64,000 nt of DNA from an uncultured Dialister sp. GTDB taxonomy: Bacteria > Bacillota > Negativicutes > Veillonellales > Dialisteraceae. Both the position numbers and the translations under genes were made by a program. Positions 39,107-48,907 of this stretch are shown here, one piece after another. Below the pieces are notes generated by a model, which had not been told where the DNA came from, did no database searches, and saw only the letters and a list, made by a program, of their open reading frames with translations. How positions within the stretch are numbered: position 1 is the first letter of the stretch; the number at the start of each line of letters is the position of its first letter. Where the stretch lies: positions 124,001 to 188,000 of the forward strand of contig CAKPQG010000001.1 of assembly GCA_934178345.1 (NCBI GenBank). Reading direction: 5' to 3'.

Positions 39107-39844
39107 ATGGCAGAAGAAAAGAATCTGATAGAAATCACCCATATCAGCAAAAAATTCGGCGACCTGACCGTTCTGAAAGACATCAGCGTCAAAGTCAAGG
39201 AAAAGGAAGTCGTCGTCATCATCGGGCCTTCCGGCTCGGGAAAGAGTACGCTGCTCCGCTGCATCAATGGTCTGGAAACGCCGACGACCGGCAGCATCAC
39301 CTTCGATGGCGTGCCTGTCAACGGGGAGAAGAATATCAATGAAGTCCGCACGGAAGTCGGCATGGTCTTCCAGCGCTTCAACCTTTTCCCGCATATGACC
39401 GTCATCCAGAATTTGATGCTGGCGCCGATGAAGGTCAGAAAGATCTCCAAGAAGGAAGCCTATGACCGCGGCATGCAGCTTCTCAAAAAAGTCGGGATGG
39501 AAGACAAGGCTGATTACAAGCCGCCGCAGCTCTCCGGTGGGCAGCAGCAGCGTGTCGCCATCGCCCGCGCGCTCGCCATGAAGCCGAAAGCGCTCCTCTT
39601 CGATGAACCGACCTCGGCACTCGACCCGGAAATGGTGCATGAAGTCCTGGATGTCATGCGTGAAGTTGCAGAAGAAGGCATGACCATGGTCGTCGTGACA
39701 CATGAAATGGGATTCGCCAGAGAAGTCGGCTCCCGCGTCCTCTTCATCGACGGCGGTGTCATCGTCGAAGAAGGCCGCCCGGTGGACGTCTTCGAGCATA
39801 CGAAAGAGGAACGCACGAAAGCCTTCCTTTCACAGGTCTTGTAA
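39107..39844 (+). CDS. glnQ: Polar amino-acid ABC transporter ATPase
   Basis: This 245-residue ATPase has Walker [10 protein letters not shown], the signature LSGGQQQR and Walker [14 protein letters not shown], with the GlnQ-type [12 protein letters not shown]-loop region. It pairs with the permease directly upstream (stop TAA followed by ATG with no gap). A terminator follows at 39855. Confidence 0.95.
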   Translation: MAEEKNLIEITHISKKFGDLTVLKDISVKVKEKEVVVIIGPSGSGKSTLLRCINGLETPTTGSITFDGVPVNGEKNINEVRTEVGMVFQRFNLFPHMTVIQNLMLAPMKVRKISKKEAYDRGMQLLKKVGMEDKADYKPPQLSGGQQQRVAIARALAMKPKALLFDEPTSALDPEMVHEVLDVMREVAEEGMTMVVVTHEMGFAREVGSRVLFIDGGVIVEEGRPVDVFEHTKEERTKAFLSQVL

Positions 39845-39854
39845 CAGGGAAAAT

Positions 39855-39882
39855 AAAAAGCAGCCGTCGGGCTGCTTTTTTT
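39855..39882 (+). terminator. Terminator after glnQ
   Basis: AAAAAGCAGCC and GGGCTGCTTTTT form a hairpin with a 3-4 nt loop and end with seven T. Confidence 0.85.
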
Positions 39883-39887
39883 GTTGG

Positions 39888-40155
39888 GAGTGGAGAGTAA
39901 GAGACTAGTGACTAGGAGACTGAGAGACGTCAGACGTCAGACATCAGACATTAGAGGTCAGATTTTATTCGCATGATATGCTTACCGCTATTCAACATGC
40001 GCGAGGCCAACCCCGTCTCGCTGCGCTCGGGTGCCCCTTCCAGAGGAAGGGGCTAGAAGGTGGGTGCGTGGATGTCAGACGTCTGACATCTGGTATCTGA
40101 TGTCTAACGTCTAATCCCTAATCCCTGGCTACCAGTCCCTAGTCACCAGTTACCC
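39888..40155. repeat. Inverted heptamer arrays around a GC module
   Basis: The left arm (39888-39960) has GACTAGT/GACTAGG units followed by CGTCAGA/CATCAGA units. The right arm (40070-40155) has the inverse types (GTCTGACATCTGG, CTAATCC, CTAGTCA). Between them is a GC-rich block with a CCCCTTCCAGAGGAAGGGG hairpin (40032-40050). No gene is present. Confidence 0.65.
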
Positions 40156-40184
40156 GATTTCTTCTGCAAAGCTCGCTTCATTTG

Positions 40185-40193
40185 TGTTATAAT
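40185..40193 (+). promoter_or_regulatory. gatC: Extended -10 promoter of gatCAB
   Basis: TGTTATAAT (TGn plus TATAAT at 40188-40193) lies about 50 bp before gatC. No good -35 is needed for this class. Confidence 0.65.
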
Positions 40194-40242
40194 CTGATAA
40201 GGATTCTCTATTATCCATCAATTTGAGTAAGGAAGTGTATCT

Positions 40243-40527
40243 ATGAAAATCACGACAGAAGAAGCTCAGAAGATCGCTCTTCTTTCCCGTCTGTCCTTTG
40301 CGGAGGAAGATCTGGAAAAGATGAGAGACTCCATGAACAGTATCCTCACCTACATGGAAGAACTGAACCAGTATGATACGACTGATGTAGCGCCGACCGT
40401 GCATGCCGTCGAGCAGTACAATGTCATGCGTGAAGACGTCCCGCACCAGTCTTTTACGAATGAAGAAGCACTCATGAATGCGCCGGAAAAAGAAGACGGC
40501 TATTTCAAAGTGCCGAAGATTATTTAA
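40243..40527 (+). CDS. gatC: Asp/Glu-tRNA amidotransferase subunit C
   Basis: This 94-residue subunit stabilises the GatCAB complex, which converts Glu-tRNA(Gln) and/or Asp-tRNA(Asn) to the amide form. The family start (ITTEEAQKIALLSRLSFAEEDLEKM) and the late LREDVP-type region (here MREDVPHQS) are clear. It leads the gatC-gatA-gatB operon. Confidence 0.96.
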   Translation: MKITTEEAQKIALLSRLSFAEEDLEKMRDSMNSILTYMEELNQYDTTDVAPTVHAVEQYNVMREDVPHQSFTNEEALMNAPEKEDGYFKVPKII

Positions 40528-40539
40528 GGAGGCAGCCGA

Positions 40540-41997
40540 GTGAAATACACGATTCATGATCTCCATGAACAGCTGGTGAAAAAGGAAATCTCCGCTGTCG
40601 AACTCACAAAGAAAATCATCGCGCATCGTGACAGCGTAGAAGGGGACATCCATGCTTACCTTTCTACCTCTGATGAGAGTGCGCTCTCTGTCGCAGCCAA
40701 AGTCGATGCGAAGATCGCCGCCGGAGAAGAGATCTCCGACCTCGCGGGCATCCCGGGCGCGATCAAAGACAATATGTGCATCAAAGGTGAGACCTGCACC
40801 GCGGCATCCCGCATGCTCGAACACTGGGTATCCCCGTATGATGCGACGGTCATCGAAAAGCTGAAGGGGGAAGACTATATTTCCCTGGGCAAGACGAATA
40901 TGGATGAATTTGCCATGGGCTCTTCGACGGAGCGCTCCGCTTTCGGACCTTCTCACAATCCGTGGAATACGGACTATGTACCGGGCGGCTCCTCCGGCGG
41001 CTCTGCAGCAGCTGTCGCAGCGACGGAAGCCATTTGGTCGCTCGGCTCGGACACGGGCGGATCCATCCGTCAGCCGGCGTCCTTCAATGGCATCGTTGGC
41101 ATGAAGCCGACCTACGGCCTCGTTTCCCGTTACGGCCTTCTGGCTTTCGCATCTTCTCTCGACCAGATCGGGCCGCTCGTTAAAGACGTCACCGATGCGG
41201 CGATCGTCCTCAATGCGATCGCAGGCCATGACCCGCGTGACTCCACGTCCATCCCGCAGGAAAAGAAGGACTACAAGAAAGCCCTCGTCCGCGATGTCAA
41301 AGGCATGAAGATCGGCGTACCGAAAGAATTCTTCGGCGAAGGCATCAAGGAGGAGACCAAGGCAGCGATCGACGCAGCACTGGATTTCTACAAAAAGGAA
41401 GGTGCGGAAATCGTCCCCGTCTCCATCCCGCATATCAATAGCGGTGTCTCTGTCTACTACATCATCGCTCCGGCAGAAGCCAGCTCGAACCTCGCCCGCT
41501 ATGACGGCGTCAGCTACGGTTTCCGTGCGCAGGGTGAAGATATCATCGATATGTACATCAAGACCAGAAGCCAGGGCTTCGGCGAAGAAGTGAAGCGCCG
41601 CATCATGCTCGGGAACTACGTCCTCTCTGCCGGCTACTACGATGCGTACTATCTGAAAGCGCTCAAAGTCCGCACCTTACTGAAGCAGGAATTTGATGAA
41701 GCCTTCAAGCTCTGCGATGTCATCGCAGCCCCGTCCGCTTCCGGCACCTCGTTCAAATTCGGCGCCTTCTCCGATCCGCTGTCCCTCTACATGGAAGATA
41801 TCTGCACCGTACCGGTGAACCTCATCGGCGCACCGTCCATTTCCATTCCGGTCGGTTTCAAAGACGGCATGCCGCTCGGCATGCAGCTCATCGGCAAGAC
41901 GCTCGCCGAAGAAACCATCCTGCAGGCAGCCTATACCTTCGAACAGGCTCATCCTGAATTCACCAAAACCGCGCCAAAAGGAGAGATCAAGGAATGA
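40540..41997 (+). CDS. gatA: Asp/Glu-tRNA amidotransferase subunit A
   Basis: This 485-residue subunit is the amidase that releases ammonia from glutamine. The Ser-cisSer-Lys triad regions are intact: [19 protein letters not shown] and the serine in [11 protein letters not shown]. It starts with GTG after a strong AAGGAGG and overlaps gatB by 4 bp. Confidence 0.97.
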   Translation: MKYTIHDLHEQLVKKEISAVELTKKIIAHRDSVEGDIHAYLSTSDESALSVAAKVDAKIAAGEEISDLAGIPGAIKDNMCIKGETCTAASRMLEHWVSPYDATVIEKLKGEDYISLGKTNMDEFAMGSSTERSAFGPSHNPWNTDYVPGGSSGGSAAAVAATEAIWSLGSDTGGSIRQPASFNGIVGMKPTYGLVSRYGLLAFASSLDQIGPLVKDVTDAAIVLNAIAGHDPRDSTSIPQEKKDYKKALVRDVKGMKIGVPKEFFGEGIKEETKAAIDAALDFYKKEGAEIVPVSIPHINSGVSVYYIIAPAEASSNLARYDGVSYGFRAQGEDIIDMYIKTRSQGFGEEVKRRIMLGNYVLSAGYYDAYYLKALKVRTLLKQEFDEAFKLCDVIAAPSASGTSFKFGAFSDPLSLYMEDICTVPVNLIGAPSISIPVGFKDGMPLGMQLIGKTLAEETILQAAYTFEQAHPEFTKTAPKGEIKE

Positions 41998-43439
41998 AAT
42001 ATGAAGTAGTCATCGGCCTTGAAGTCCATACCGAGCTTCAGACCACCACCAAAATCTTCTGCAGCTGCAAGACATCCTTCGGCGCAGATCCGAATACCAA
42101 TGTATGCCCTGTCTGCCTCGGCCTGCCGGGGGTGCTGCCGGTCCTGAATAAGAAAGTCCTCGAATACGCTGTCCGCGCCGGTCTCGCACTGAACTGCGAA
42201 ATCTCCCGCTTCAGCAAATTCGACCGCAAGAACTATTACTACCCCGATCTTCCGAAGAACTTCCAGACCTCGCAGTTTGACCTGCCGATCTGTGAACACG
42301 GCTACCTCGATGTCGAAGTCGACGGCGAAGTGAAGCGCCTGCGCATCACACGCGCCCATATGGAAGAAGATGCCGGTAAGCTCGTCCATCACGGCACGTC
42401 CATCACCGATTCCGATTACTCCTTGGTCGACTATAACCGTACCGGCACGCCGCTTCTGGAAATCGTATCGGAGCCGGATATGCGCTCGGCGAAAGAAGCC
42501 GTCGCTTACATGGAAAAAATGCGCGCGATCCTGCAGTACGTCGGCATTTCCGACTGCCGCATGGAAGAGGGGAGCCTGCGCTGCGATGCGAATGTCTCCG
42601 TCCGTCCTGTCGGTCAGAAGGAACTCGGTACCAAGACAGAAATCAAGAACATCAACTCCTTCAAGGGCGTAGAACGCGCCATCGAATACGAAGCGATGCG
42701 TCAGGCTGAACTTCTCGAAGAAGGCGGCAAAGTCGTCCAGGAAACCAGAACATGGGACGAAAAAGAAGGCGTCACCAAGTCCATGCGTACCAAGGAAGAA
42801 GCGAATGATTACCGCTACTTCCCGGAACCGGACCTCGTCCCCTTCACCGTCTCTGATGAATACATCGAAAATATCAGAAAATCCCTGCCGGAACTCCCGG
42901 ATGCGAGAAAAGCGCGCTATATGAAAGACTTCGGGATCTCCGATGCCGATGCTGTCTTCATGACGAATGACAAAGCCACCGCTGACTATTTCGAAGCCTG
43001 CGTGGCAGCCGGCGCAGAACCGAAGGCCGCTGTCAACTGGCTGATGGGCGAATTTGCGAGCCAGCTCTCCACCGATGGCATCGAGATCTCCGCGGCTCCT
43101 GTCAAGGCAGAAGACCTCGCAGGTCTGCTTTCCCTGATTTACAAAGGCACTATCTCCGGCAAGATCGCGAAGAAAGTCTTCGCCACCATGTGGACGGAAG
43201 GCGGCAAAGCAGAAGACATCGTGAAAGCCCAGGGCCTCGTACAGATCTCCGATACCGGCGCCCTGCAGGAACTGGTCGATAAAGTCGTTTCTGAAAATCC
43301 GAAAGCCGTAGAAGACTTCAAGGCTGGCAAGAAGAAAGCCGTCGGCGCTCTCGTGGGTCAGATCATGAAAGCGACGAAGGGCAAGGCCAATCCGAAGGTC
43401 ATCAATGAGCTTCTGAACAAGAAACTTGCATCCTTATGA
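41994..43439 (+). CDS. gatB: Asp/Glu-tRNA amidotransferase subunit B
   Basis: This 481-residue subunit binds the mischarged tRNA and phosphorylates the acid side chain. The N-terminal [12 protein letters not shown], the cysteines of [15 protein letters not shown], and the C-terminal YqeY-like domain are present. Overlaps of 4 bp on both sides show tight coupling with gatA and with the small gene that follows. Confidence 0.97.
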   Translation: MKYEVVIGLEVHTELQTTTKIFCSCKTSFGADPNTNVCPVCLGLPGVLPVLNKKVLEYAVRAGLALNCEISRFSKFDRKNYYYPDLPKNFQTSQFDLPICEHGYLDVEVDGEVKRLRITRAHMEEDAGKLVHHGTSITDSDYSLVDYNRTGTPLLEIVSEPDMRSAKEAVAYMEKMRAILQYVGISDCRMEEGSLRCDANVSVRPVGQKELGTKTEIKNINSFKGVERAIEYEAMRQAELLEEGGKVVQETRTWDEKEGVTKSMRTKEEANDYRYFPEPDLVPFTVSDEYIENIRKSLPELPDARKARYMKDFGISDADAVFMTNDKATADYFEACVAAGAEPKAAVNWLMGEFASQLSTDGIEISAAPVKAEDLAGLLSLIYKGTISGKIAKKVFATMWTEGGKAEDIVKAQGLVQISDTGALQELVDKVVSENPKAVEDFKAGKKKAVGALVGQIMKATKGKANPKVINELLNKKLASL

Positions 43440-43756
43440 GTGAAGATAAGAAATCAGACTACACGGAAGTCCATGAAGAACCCAGACGCATGTCCGAAGA
43501 GGACGTGAAGGACTACCATGGACTCACCCTGAATGAACAGGGGGAAGAATATCGGAAAGAAGCACCGCAGGGAGGGATCCATATCGAATTCATCGATGTG
43601 AAGAGCATCCCGTGGTGGAAAAAGGCTCTCTATATCGCCGGCATCATCGCCTTCCTCGCGATCGTGCTCGCGATCGCCTGGTTCTTTGTCGTATGGGGCG
43701 CGGTGATTTTCCTCGCCGGCTTCATCGTGTATTTCTTGAAAAAATATCTATTTTAA
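43436..43756 (+). CDS. Small hypothetical membrane protein after gatB
   Basis: This 106-residue protein has a charged N-terminal half (about residues 1-60) and two closely spaced hydrophobic segments (about 63-84 and 85-101). I do not recognise the family. It is translationally coupled to gatB by an ATGA overlap, which supports expression. Its stop codon TAA is the first base triplet of a MITE end fragment (TAATCAGTGTTTCCCT), so the original C-terminus may have been changed by that insertion. Confidence 0.65.
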   Translation: MSEDKKSDYTEVHEEPRRMSEEDVKDYHGLTLNEQGEEYRKEAPQGGIHIEFIDVKSIPWWKKALYIAGIIAFLAIVLAIAWFFVVWGAVIFLAGFIVYFLKKYLF

Positions 43757-43932
43757 TCAGTGTTTCCCTAAATCCCGCTTGCTGAAAAGGCAGGCGGGAT
43801 TTTTTGTTTTCTATATAGGAATGCAGGTTGCAAATCTTTTTTGTTTGCTTCTGATTTCTAGGGAAACACTGATTTAATCGTTTTCAGATTTTACTCTTGA
43901 ATTTGACTCTGCGATTGAATCAGCGTTTCCCT
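43754..43932. repeat. MITE end fragment and deleted copy 3
   Basis: A lone right-end fragment (TAATCAGTGTTTCCCT) lies at 43754-43770. A 73-bp internally deleted copy spans 43860-43932, with both terminal repeats present but the central part lost between CTTGAATTT and GACTCTGCG. Confidence 0.75.
43772..43806 (+). terminator. Terminator of the gat operon
   Basis: AATCCCGC...GCGGGATT arms with a second short pairing (TGC/GCA) around a GAAAA loop, followed by six T. A similar hairpin is found at 51113. Confidence 0.8.
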
Positions 43933-43963
43933 GAAAACGGTAAGAAATGACAGTGCTTTTTCC

Positions 43964-43992
43964 TTGACATTTTGATATAGTAAGGGTAGAAG
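43964..43992 (+). promoter_or_regulatory. Putative promoter of the ydjI-like gene
   Basis: A perfect TTGACA (43964-43969) is followed 17 bp later by TAGAAG (43987-43992), a weak -10. It does not look like the SigW promoter of the B. subtilis operon. Confidence 0.45.
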
Positions 43993-44028
43993 GAAAGTCA
44001 TCGATGATTTCATAAAGGAGGAACAGAT

Positions 44029-45444
44029 ATGGGTCTCATCAAAGCAGCTTTAGGGGCCGCCGGCGGCGTGCTCGGCGATCAGTGGAAGGAATTTTTCTAC
44101 TGTGACTCGCTGGATGCGGATACGCTCATGGTGAAAGGGCAGAAGAAGATCAGCTCCTTCGGCAGAAGCTCGAATACGAGCGCGGAAGATAATATCATTT
44201 CCAATGGCTCGAAGATCGCTGTCAATGTCGGACAGTGCATGATGATCGTGGAGCAGGGGAAAGTCGTCGAGCTCTCAAATGAACCGGGCGAATTCATCTA
44301 TGACGCATCGAGCGAGCCATCCATTTTCACCGGTGATCTCAAGACCGGTGTGAAAGAGATGCTGAAGAAGATGGGCGAACGCTTCACCTATGGCGGAGAC
44401 ACGGGGAAAGACCAGCGCGTGTACTATTTCAATATGAAGGAAATCCCCGGTAATAAATACGGTACGCCGAGTGAGATCCCCTTCAAATCCTATGACAATG
44501 TGACCGGACAGGTCCTCACCATGCGTATCCGCTGCTTCGGAGAATTCAGCTATCACATCATGGATCCGCTTCTTTTCTATACGAATGTCGCAGGGAATAC
44601 GGAAGACCGCTACGACCGGAGCTCCATCGACAGCATGCTTCGCACCGAGCTTCGGACGGCGCTGCAGCCGGCCTTCGCCAGACTCTCGGGGCTCAAGATC
44701 GACTACACAGAGCTTCCGGGACATACCATGGAGCTCGCAGATGCGCTGAATGAGATCCTTTCCAAGAAATGGAGAGAGCTGCGCGGCATTGAGATCGTTT
44801 CCTTCGGCGTGGACAGCATCAAGGCGAATGAGGAAGATGAAGAAAAGCTCCAGAAAGTCCAGATGGGGCTTTCTATGGCACATCCGAACATCGCGATGGG
44901 CGTCATGAACGATGCGACTTCGGATGCGATGAAGCTCGCCGCGCAGAATGAGGGCGGCATGGGTGCGGCCATGGGCTTCATGGGGATGCAGATGGCCGGA
45001 AATGCCGGAAGCGGCATGTATGGCGAGATGGCGGCGCAGGCGAAGGCAGCCCAGCCAGCAAAGCCTCAGGCAAAGCCCGAGAGCTGGACATGCGCCTGCG
45101 GACAGACAGGAAATACAGGAAAATTCTGCATGAGCTGCGGCAAGTCGAAAGAAATGCCACCAGCGCGAGAGATCTGGGACTGCACTTGCGGGCAGAAGGG
45201 AAATACAGGAAAATTCTGCATGAACTGCGGAGCGCCCAAGCCGCAGGCACCCGCCATCTGGCACTGCCCCTCCTGCGGCGCGCTGAATCAGGGGAAATTC
45301 TGCACAAACTGCGGCGCGAAGAAACCGGAAGCTGCGCCGGTGTACAAATGTGATAAGTGCGGCTGGCGGCCGGATGACCCCACGCATCCGCCGAAATTCT
45401 GTCCAGAGTGCGGCGATCCTTTCGATGATCACGATAAGGTGTGA
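44029..45444 (+). CDS. ydjI: YdjI-like SPFH protein with four zinc ribbons
   Basis: This 471-residue protein resembles B. subtilis YdjI, a band 7/SPFH-related 'virion core' protein. The SPFH-like domain covers roughly residues 20-285. The C-terminus carries four zinc-ribbon units (CACGQTGNTGKFCMSCG, a near-identical repeat, CPSCGALNQGKFCTNCG, and CDKCG...CPECG), more than usual. In B. subtilis YdjI helps bring the YdjG-YdjH membrane complex and the phage-shock protein PspA together (published for that species). Homologues of YdjG and YdjH follow here, but no pspA is visible. AAAGGAGG precedes the ATG. Confidence 0.85.
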   Translation: MGLIKAALGAAGGVLGDQWKEFFYCDSLDADTLMVKGQKKISSFGRSSNTSAEDNIISNGSKIAVNVGQCMMIVEQGKVVELSNEPGEFIYDASSEPSIFTGDLKTGVKEMLKKMGERFTYGGDTGKDQRVYYFNMKEIPGNKYGTPSEIPFKSYDNVTGQVLTMRIRCFGEFSYHIMDPLLFYTNVAGNTEDRYDRSSIDSMLRTELRTALQPAFARLSGLKIDYTELPGHTMELADALNEILSKKWRELRGIEIVSFGVDSIKANEEDEEKLQKVQMGLSMAHPNIAMGVMNDATSDAMKLAAQNEGGMGAAMGFMGMQMAGNAGSGMYGEMAAQAKAAQPAKPQAKPESWTCACGQTGNTGKFCMSCGKSKEMPPAREIWDCTCGQKGNTGKFCMNCGAPKPQAPAIWHCPSCGALNQGKFCTNCGAKKPEAAPVYKCDKCGWRPDDPTHPPKFCPECGDPFDDHDKV

Positions 45445-45750
45445 AATATTTGTAGCTAGGGATTAGTAGCTAGGGATTAGGGATTTCTCACATGCGTTTC
45501 TAGAAACGATAGACTATGAGACGTCAGAAGTCAGACATCAGACATCAGACATCAGATATCAGATATCAGATATCAGATATCAGACGTCAGATGTCTGACG
45601 TCTGTGCTTCGAGGCATCTCGCCCCTTCCCATGGAAGGGGCAGACGAGCGAAGCGAGGCGGGGTTGGCCCGCCGTATGTTCAAAAAGCGGGGAAATGGAC
45701 AGCAAAAAAGATCTGACTGCTGAAGTCGCCCAGTCTACCCAGTCACCACT
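45445..45750. repeat. Heptamer tandem array between ydjI- and ydjG-like genes
   Basis: A clean head-to-tail heptamer array spans 45524-45593 with ten units (TCAGAAG, three TCAGACA, four TCAGATA, TCAGACG, TCAGATG). GATTAGG/TAGCTAG heptamers precede it at 45450-45482. A CCCCTTCCCATGGAAGGGG hairpin follows at 45621-45640, and weaker CAGTCAC units lie near 45730-45750. There is no gene. Confidence 0.75.
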
Positions 45751-45834
45751 CCACACTTCCCCCTTTTCCGTTGGGACTATTCCTCCACGAACTCTTTTCG
45801 ATTTCCATCGACCCATCCAAGAGAGGTGAATTCT

Positions 45835-46935
45835 ATGGCCGATACGACAGTCAGCTATACTTGTCCGAACTGCGGCGGGCCCTTAGACTTTGCGCCCGGC
45901 GCGCAGAAAGTCGTGTGTCCGTACTGCGATACCGAGTTCGAGACAAAAACGATCGAAGACCTTTTCGCCAAGAAACAGGAACAGGCGATCGAGGCAGAAA
46001 AATCCAAAGAAAAGAAATGGGATACGAAAACAGCCGGCAGCGCATGGAGCGAAGAAGAAGCCTCCATGATGAAAGTCGTCACCTGCTCCTCCTGCGGCGC
46101 TGAGATCGTCTGCGATGAGAATACCATGGCGACCGAGTGCTGCTACTGCGGCAATCCCACCATGATTCCCGCCCGATTTGATGGGATGCTGAAGCCCGAC
46201 TCCATCATCCCCTTCAAAAAGACGAAAGAAGAAGCCGTTGCCGCACTGAAAGATTTCTACAAGGGGAAATACCTTCTCCCGTCAGCATTTACGAAGAGCA
46301 ACCGCGTAGAAGCCATCCAGCCGATGTACGTGCCATTCTGGCTCTTCGATGCGGACGTCCGTGCGAGTGCCGTCTTCCGCGCAGAAAGCGACCATGTCAT
46401 CGATACCCCCGATGAGACGATCACAGAGACCAGCATCTACCGCTGCGAACGAAGCGGGACGATGAGATTTCAAAAAATCCCTGTCGACGGCAGCACGAAG
46501 ATGGACGACACCTATATGGAAAGCATCGAGCCCTTCCACTACGCAGACCTCGTCCCCTTCTCGAGCGCCTACTTCACCGGCTGCCTCGCAGATAAGTACG
46601 ACGTCGATGCCAAAGCCTCCGAGCCCCGCGCCTCCGCGCGCATCGAAGAAAGTGCCGTCGGCGTCCTTGAAAGCACCGTCACCGGCTACACACGCACCCA
46701 TGCCGAAGACCGCATGGTAGAGAAAGAAGGAAATAACGTCTCTTACGCAATGGTGCCCGTCTGGATTCTCACCACCCGCTACAAGGGTGTACCCTACACC
46801 TTCATGATGAATGGACAGACAGGAAAGATCGTCGGCAGCCTGCCCTACGACAATGCGAAATCCTTCCTCTACATGGGCATCACCAGCCTCGTGCTTCTCC
46901 CGATTTTCTACTTCCTTTTGCGGCTTTTCATGTAA
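45835..46935 (+). CDS. ydjG: YdjG-like zinc-ribbon membrane protein
   Basis: This protein of about 366 residues begins with a zinc ribbon (CPNCGGPLDF...CPYCDTEF) and has a second one (CSSCGAEIVC...CCYCGNP), followed by a domain with several beta-rich repeats and a C-terminal membrane segment (about 347-366). It matches B. subtilis YdjG. The ATG at 45835 with GAGGTGA upstream is preferred to an in-frame GTG at 45826. The YdjH-like gene follows 12 bp later. Confidence 0.8.
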   Translation: MADTTVSYTCPNCGGPLDFAPGAQKVVCPYCDTEFETKTIEDLFAKKQEQAIEAEKSKEKKWDTKTAGSAWSEEEASMMKVVTCSSCGAEIVCDENTMATECCYCGNPTMIPARFDGMLKPDSIIPFKKTKEEAVAALKDFYKGKYLLPSAFTKSNRVEAIQPMYVPFWLFDADVRASAVFRAESDHVIDTPDETITETSIYRCERSGTMRFQKIPVDGSTKMDDTYMESIEPFHYADLVPFSSAYFTGCLADKYDVDAKASEPRASARIEESAVGVLESTVTGYTRTHAEDRMVEKEGNNVSYAMVPVWILTTRYKGVPYTFMMNGQTGKIVGSLPYDNAKSFLYMGITSLVLLPIFYFLLRLFM

Positions 46936-46947
46936 GGAGGGAGTACC

Positions 46948-47724
46948 ATGAAAAAACTATGCAGCATCCTCCTCGCGCTTGTGGCGATCTTCTCCCTGCT
47001 CTCCGGCATTGATGCCCTCGCGAAGACACCTTCTCTCGTAGACGATGCGAAGCTCCTCACGAAAGAAGAGAAGAAAGACATCAGAGACGCCCTCGAAGCC
47101 GTAGAAGAGAAATACCAAGTCCGCGTGGCCATCGTCACCGTGAAGTCCACAGGAGGGAAGGAAACCGGGACATACGCCAACCATGTCTTGGACAAAGCCT
47201 ACACCGATGGGGAAAATGGAAACATGGTCCTCATCCTTGCGATGGATACCCGCGACGCCTATATTTCCACGGATAACGCCATGCGCGCCAAAATCACCGA
47301 CGAAGCCGGCATAGACTACCTCTTCGACGGCTTCCACCAGCAGCTGAAAGACGACCAGTACGCCGACGCCTTCCTCGCCTATGCATCTCGCGTGGACGAG
47401 ATGCTCGACTACTATCAGACAGAAGGAGAAGCCTACGATCCGGACGCAGACATCGACTTCTATATGGCCTTCGGCCTTTCGCTCATCATGGCACTTATCT
47501 TCGGATTCGTCGTCCGCTACGGCCTCATCGCCTCCATGAGCAACGTCCGCCGCCAGACAGCGGCTGATGCCTATCTCGTGAAAAACAGCTTCCATCTGAT
47601 CGATCAGAAAGACACCTTCCTCTTCATGAATATCACCCGCACGCCGAAAGAAAAAGACAGAGACAGAGGCAGCGGAGGCTCCGCAGCCGACAGCAGCCAC
47701 GGCGGGGGAGGAAGACACTTTTAG
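46948..47724 (+). CDS. ydjH: YdjH-like TPM domain protein
   Basis: This 258-residue protein has a signal peptide (about 1-25), a TPM domain (VDDAKLLTKEEKKDIRDALE to about residue 150), a membrane segment (about 173-195), and a glycine/serine-rich C-terminal tail. TPM domains occur in photosystem II repair and membrane stress proteins. It matches B. subtilis YdjH and lies directly after the YdjG-like gene, so the pair probably forms a membrane complex. Confidence 0.85.
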   Translation: MKKLCSILLALVAIFSLLSGIDALAKTPSLVDDAKLLTKEEKKDIRDALEAVEEKYQVRVAIVTVKSTGGKETGTYANHVLDKAYTDGENGNMVLILAMDTRDAYISTDNAMRAKITDEAGIDYLFDGFHQQLKDDQYADAFLAYASRVDEMLDYYQTEGEAYDPDADIDFYMAFGLSLIMALIFGFVVRYGLIASMSNVRRQTAADAYLVKNSFHLIDQKDTFLFMNITRTPKEKDRDRGSGGSAADSSHGGGGRHF

Positions 47725-47890
47725 GGGTTCGGGGTTCAGGTTGATGGGTTCAATAGGTTCAACGGGTTCTGAAGGTTCAAAAGGGGTGGTGCGGCGCATC
47801 AAAACTGGAAAGCGCCGCGAAGTATAAATAAGGCGATGCCCGAAAGTGGCATTTAAGTCACCAGTCACTAGTCACTAGTCACCATTTCCT
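47725..47890. repeat. GGTTCA heptamers and GCGGCGCA module
   Basis: GGTTCAG/GGTTCAA-like units (47728-47780) are followed by a forward copy of the module (GGTGGTGCGGCGCA to GGCATTTAAG, 47783-47858) and by CAGTCAC/CTAGTCA heptamers (47859-47883). No gene. Confidence 0.65.
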
Positions 47891-47917
47891 GTTGATAAAA
47901 GAAAGGAGAGGATCCCC

Positions 47918-48673
47918 ATGTGGAAACAGACCTGTCAATATCTTATCCTGCTCGCACTCGCATCCCTGCCATGCGCGCATCCATCAGAAGCCGCTATGAT
48001 GGTACAGGACGCAGAAGAGCAGATCCGCCTCATCGCAGAGAGCCGCGACGTCTGGGATCTCAGAGAGCCCGGGATGGACACCGTCGGCTATATGTGCAGC
48101 GACCTGGACGGCAATGGCCGCCTCGAAATCCTCGTCGCCGAGTCCGGCGGCACAGGGCTCTCCACATATACACGGATTTACGAAGTGAATGAAGCGAAAG
48201 ACGCACTCATCCCATGCAGGAAATCATGGCCCGATGAGCGCCCCGAAGCCGATGTCATGATGACAAACTACGTGCCGATGAGCGTGAACGGCATCGATGG
48301 CATCCAGTGGTACTCCTTCACCGACGAATACCGCGACGGCGCCGAGTATGGCACAGCGAACCTCGCCCTCTCTCTGCAGGACGGGACACTCCACGCGAAA
48401 ACCATCGCCACGACCCACACCTTCTACGATGACGCCGGCCGTCCGCACGTATCCTACGAAAATGCAGCCGGCGCCATGATTTCCGAAAAAGCCTACCACA
48501 AGACCCTCGAAAACGTCTTCGCCCATTCGGAAACTACCCTCGTCACCTTCCCATGGCTCATCTATCATCGGGACAACTTTCAGGAATGGAAAGACAAAAG
48601 CCCAAGCGACATCTATACCATGCTCCTCGACACCTATCTGAATTTCAGCGGAGAAAAAGAGGGGATGGGCTGA
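47918..48673 (+). CDS. Hypothetical secreted protein
   Basis: This 251-residue protein has an N-terminal signal sequence (about 1-25, with a cysteine in ASLPCAHPSEA that could also be a lipobox variant). A DLDGNGRLEILV motif near residue 67 is like an EF-hand or FG-GAP calcium loop. I do not recognise the rest. GAAAGGAGAGGA lies upstream of the ATG. It stands alone between repeat blocks. Confidence 0.65.
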   Translation: MWKQTCQYLILLALASLPCAHPSEAAMMVQDAEEQIRLIAESRDVWDLREPGMDTVGYMCSDLDGNGRLEILVAESGGTGLSTYTRIYEVNEAKDALIPCRKSWPDERPEADVMMTNYVPMSVNGIDGIQWYSFTDEYRDGAEYGTANLALSLQDGTLHAKTIATTHTFYDDAGRPHVSYENAAGAMISEKAYHKTLENVFAHSETTLVTFPWLIYHRDNFQEWKDKSPSDIYTMLLDTYLNFSGEKEGMG

Positions 48674-48695
48674 CGCATCGCGGTATTCCCCGAGC

Positions 48696-48845
48696 CATCA
48701 TCCCGAGCGAAGTCGAGGGATCTTCCTGGCAGGAGGGAAAATGGTGAGTGTGAGATAGCATGGAAAAGATGCAAACCAGTAGAGCCATCCGGCAAGAACG
48801 CCGACGTGCAAGAAAGATTTCTCGGCTTCGCTCGAAATGACGATA
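48696..48845. repeat. GTCATTTCGAGCG-ended element, copy A
   Basis: A non-coding element of about 150 bp begins with ATCATCCCGAGCGAAGTCG and ends with CGGCTTCGCTCGAAATGACG, which are near-inverse ends. Similar elements lie at 55371-55527 and 58832-58986. Confidence 0.6.
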
Positions 48846-48858
48846 CGGGGATGAAGGC

Positions 48859-48899
48859 AAAAAACCGTCCTGCAAAATCATTTGCAGGACGGTTTTTTT
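48859..48899. terminator. Bidirectional terminator after DUF1659 gene
   Basis: Arms of 18-19 bp (AAAAAACCGTCCTGCAAA and its inverse) around a 3-4 nt loop, with A and T runs on both sides. It serves the minus-strand DUF1659 gene. Confidence 0.85.
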
Positions 48900-48907
48900 G
48901 CGGCTAG

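Noticed and set aside
45524..45593. CRISPR array
   Set aside because: Units are only 7 bp, directly tandem, with no spacers and no cas genes.
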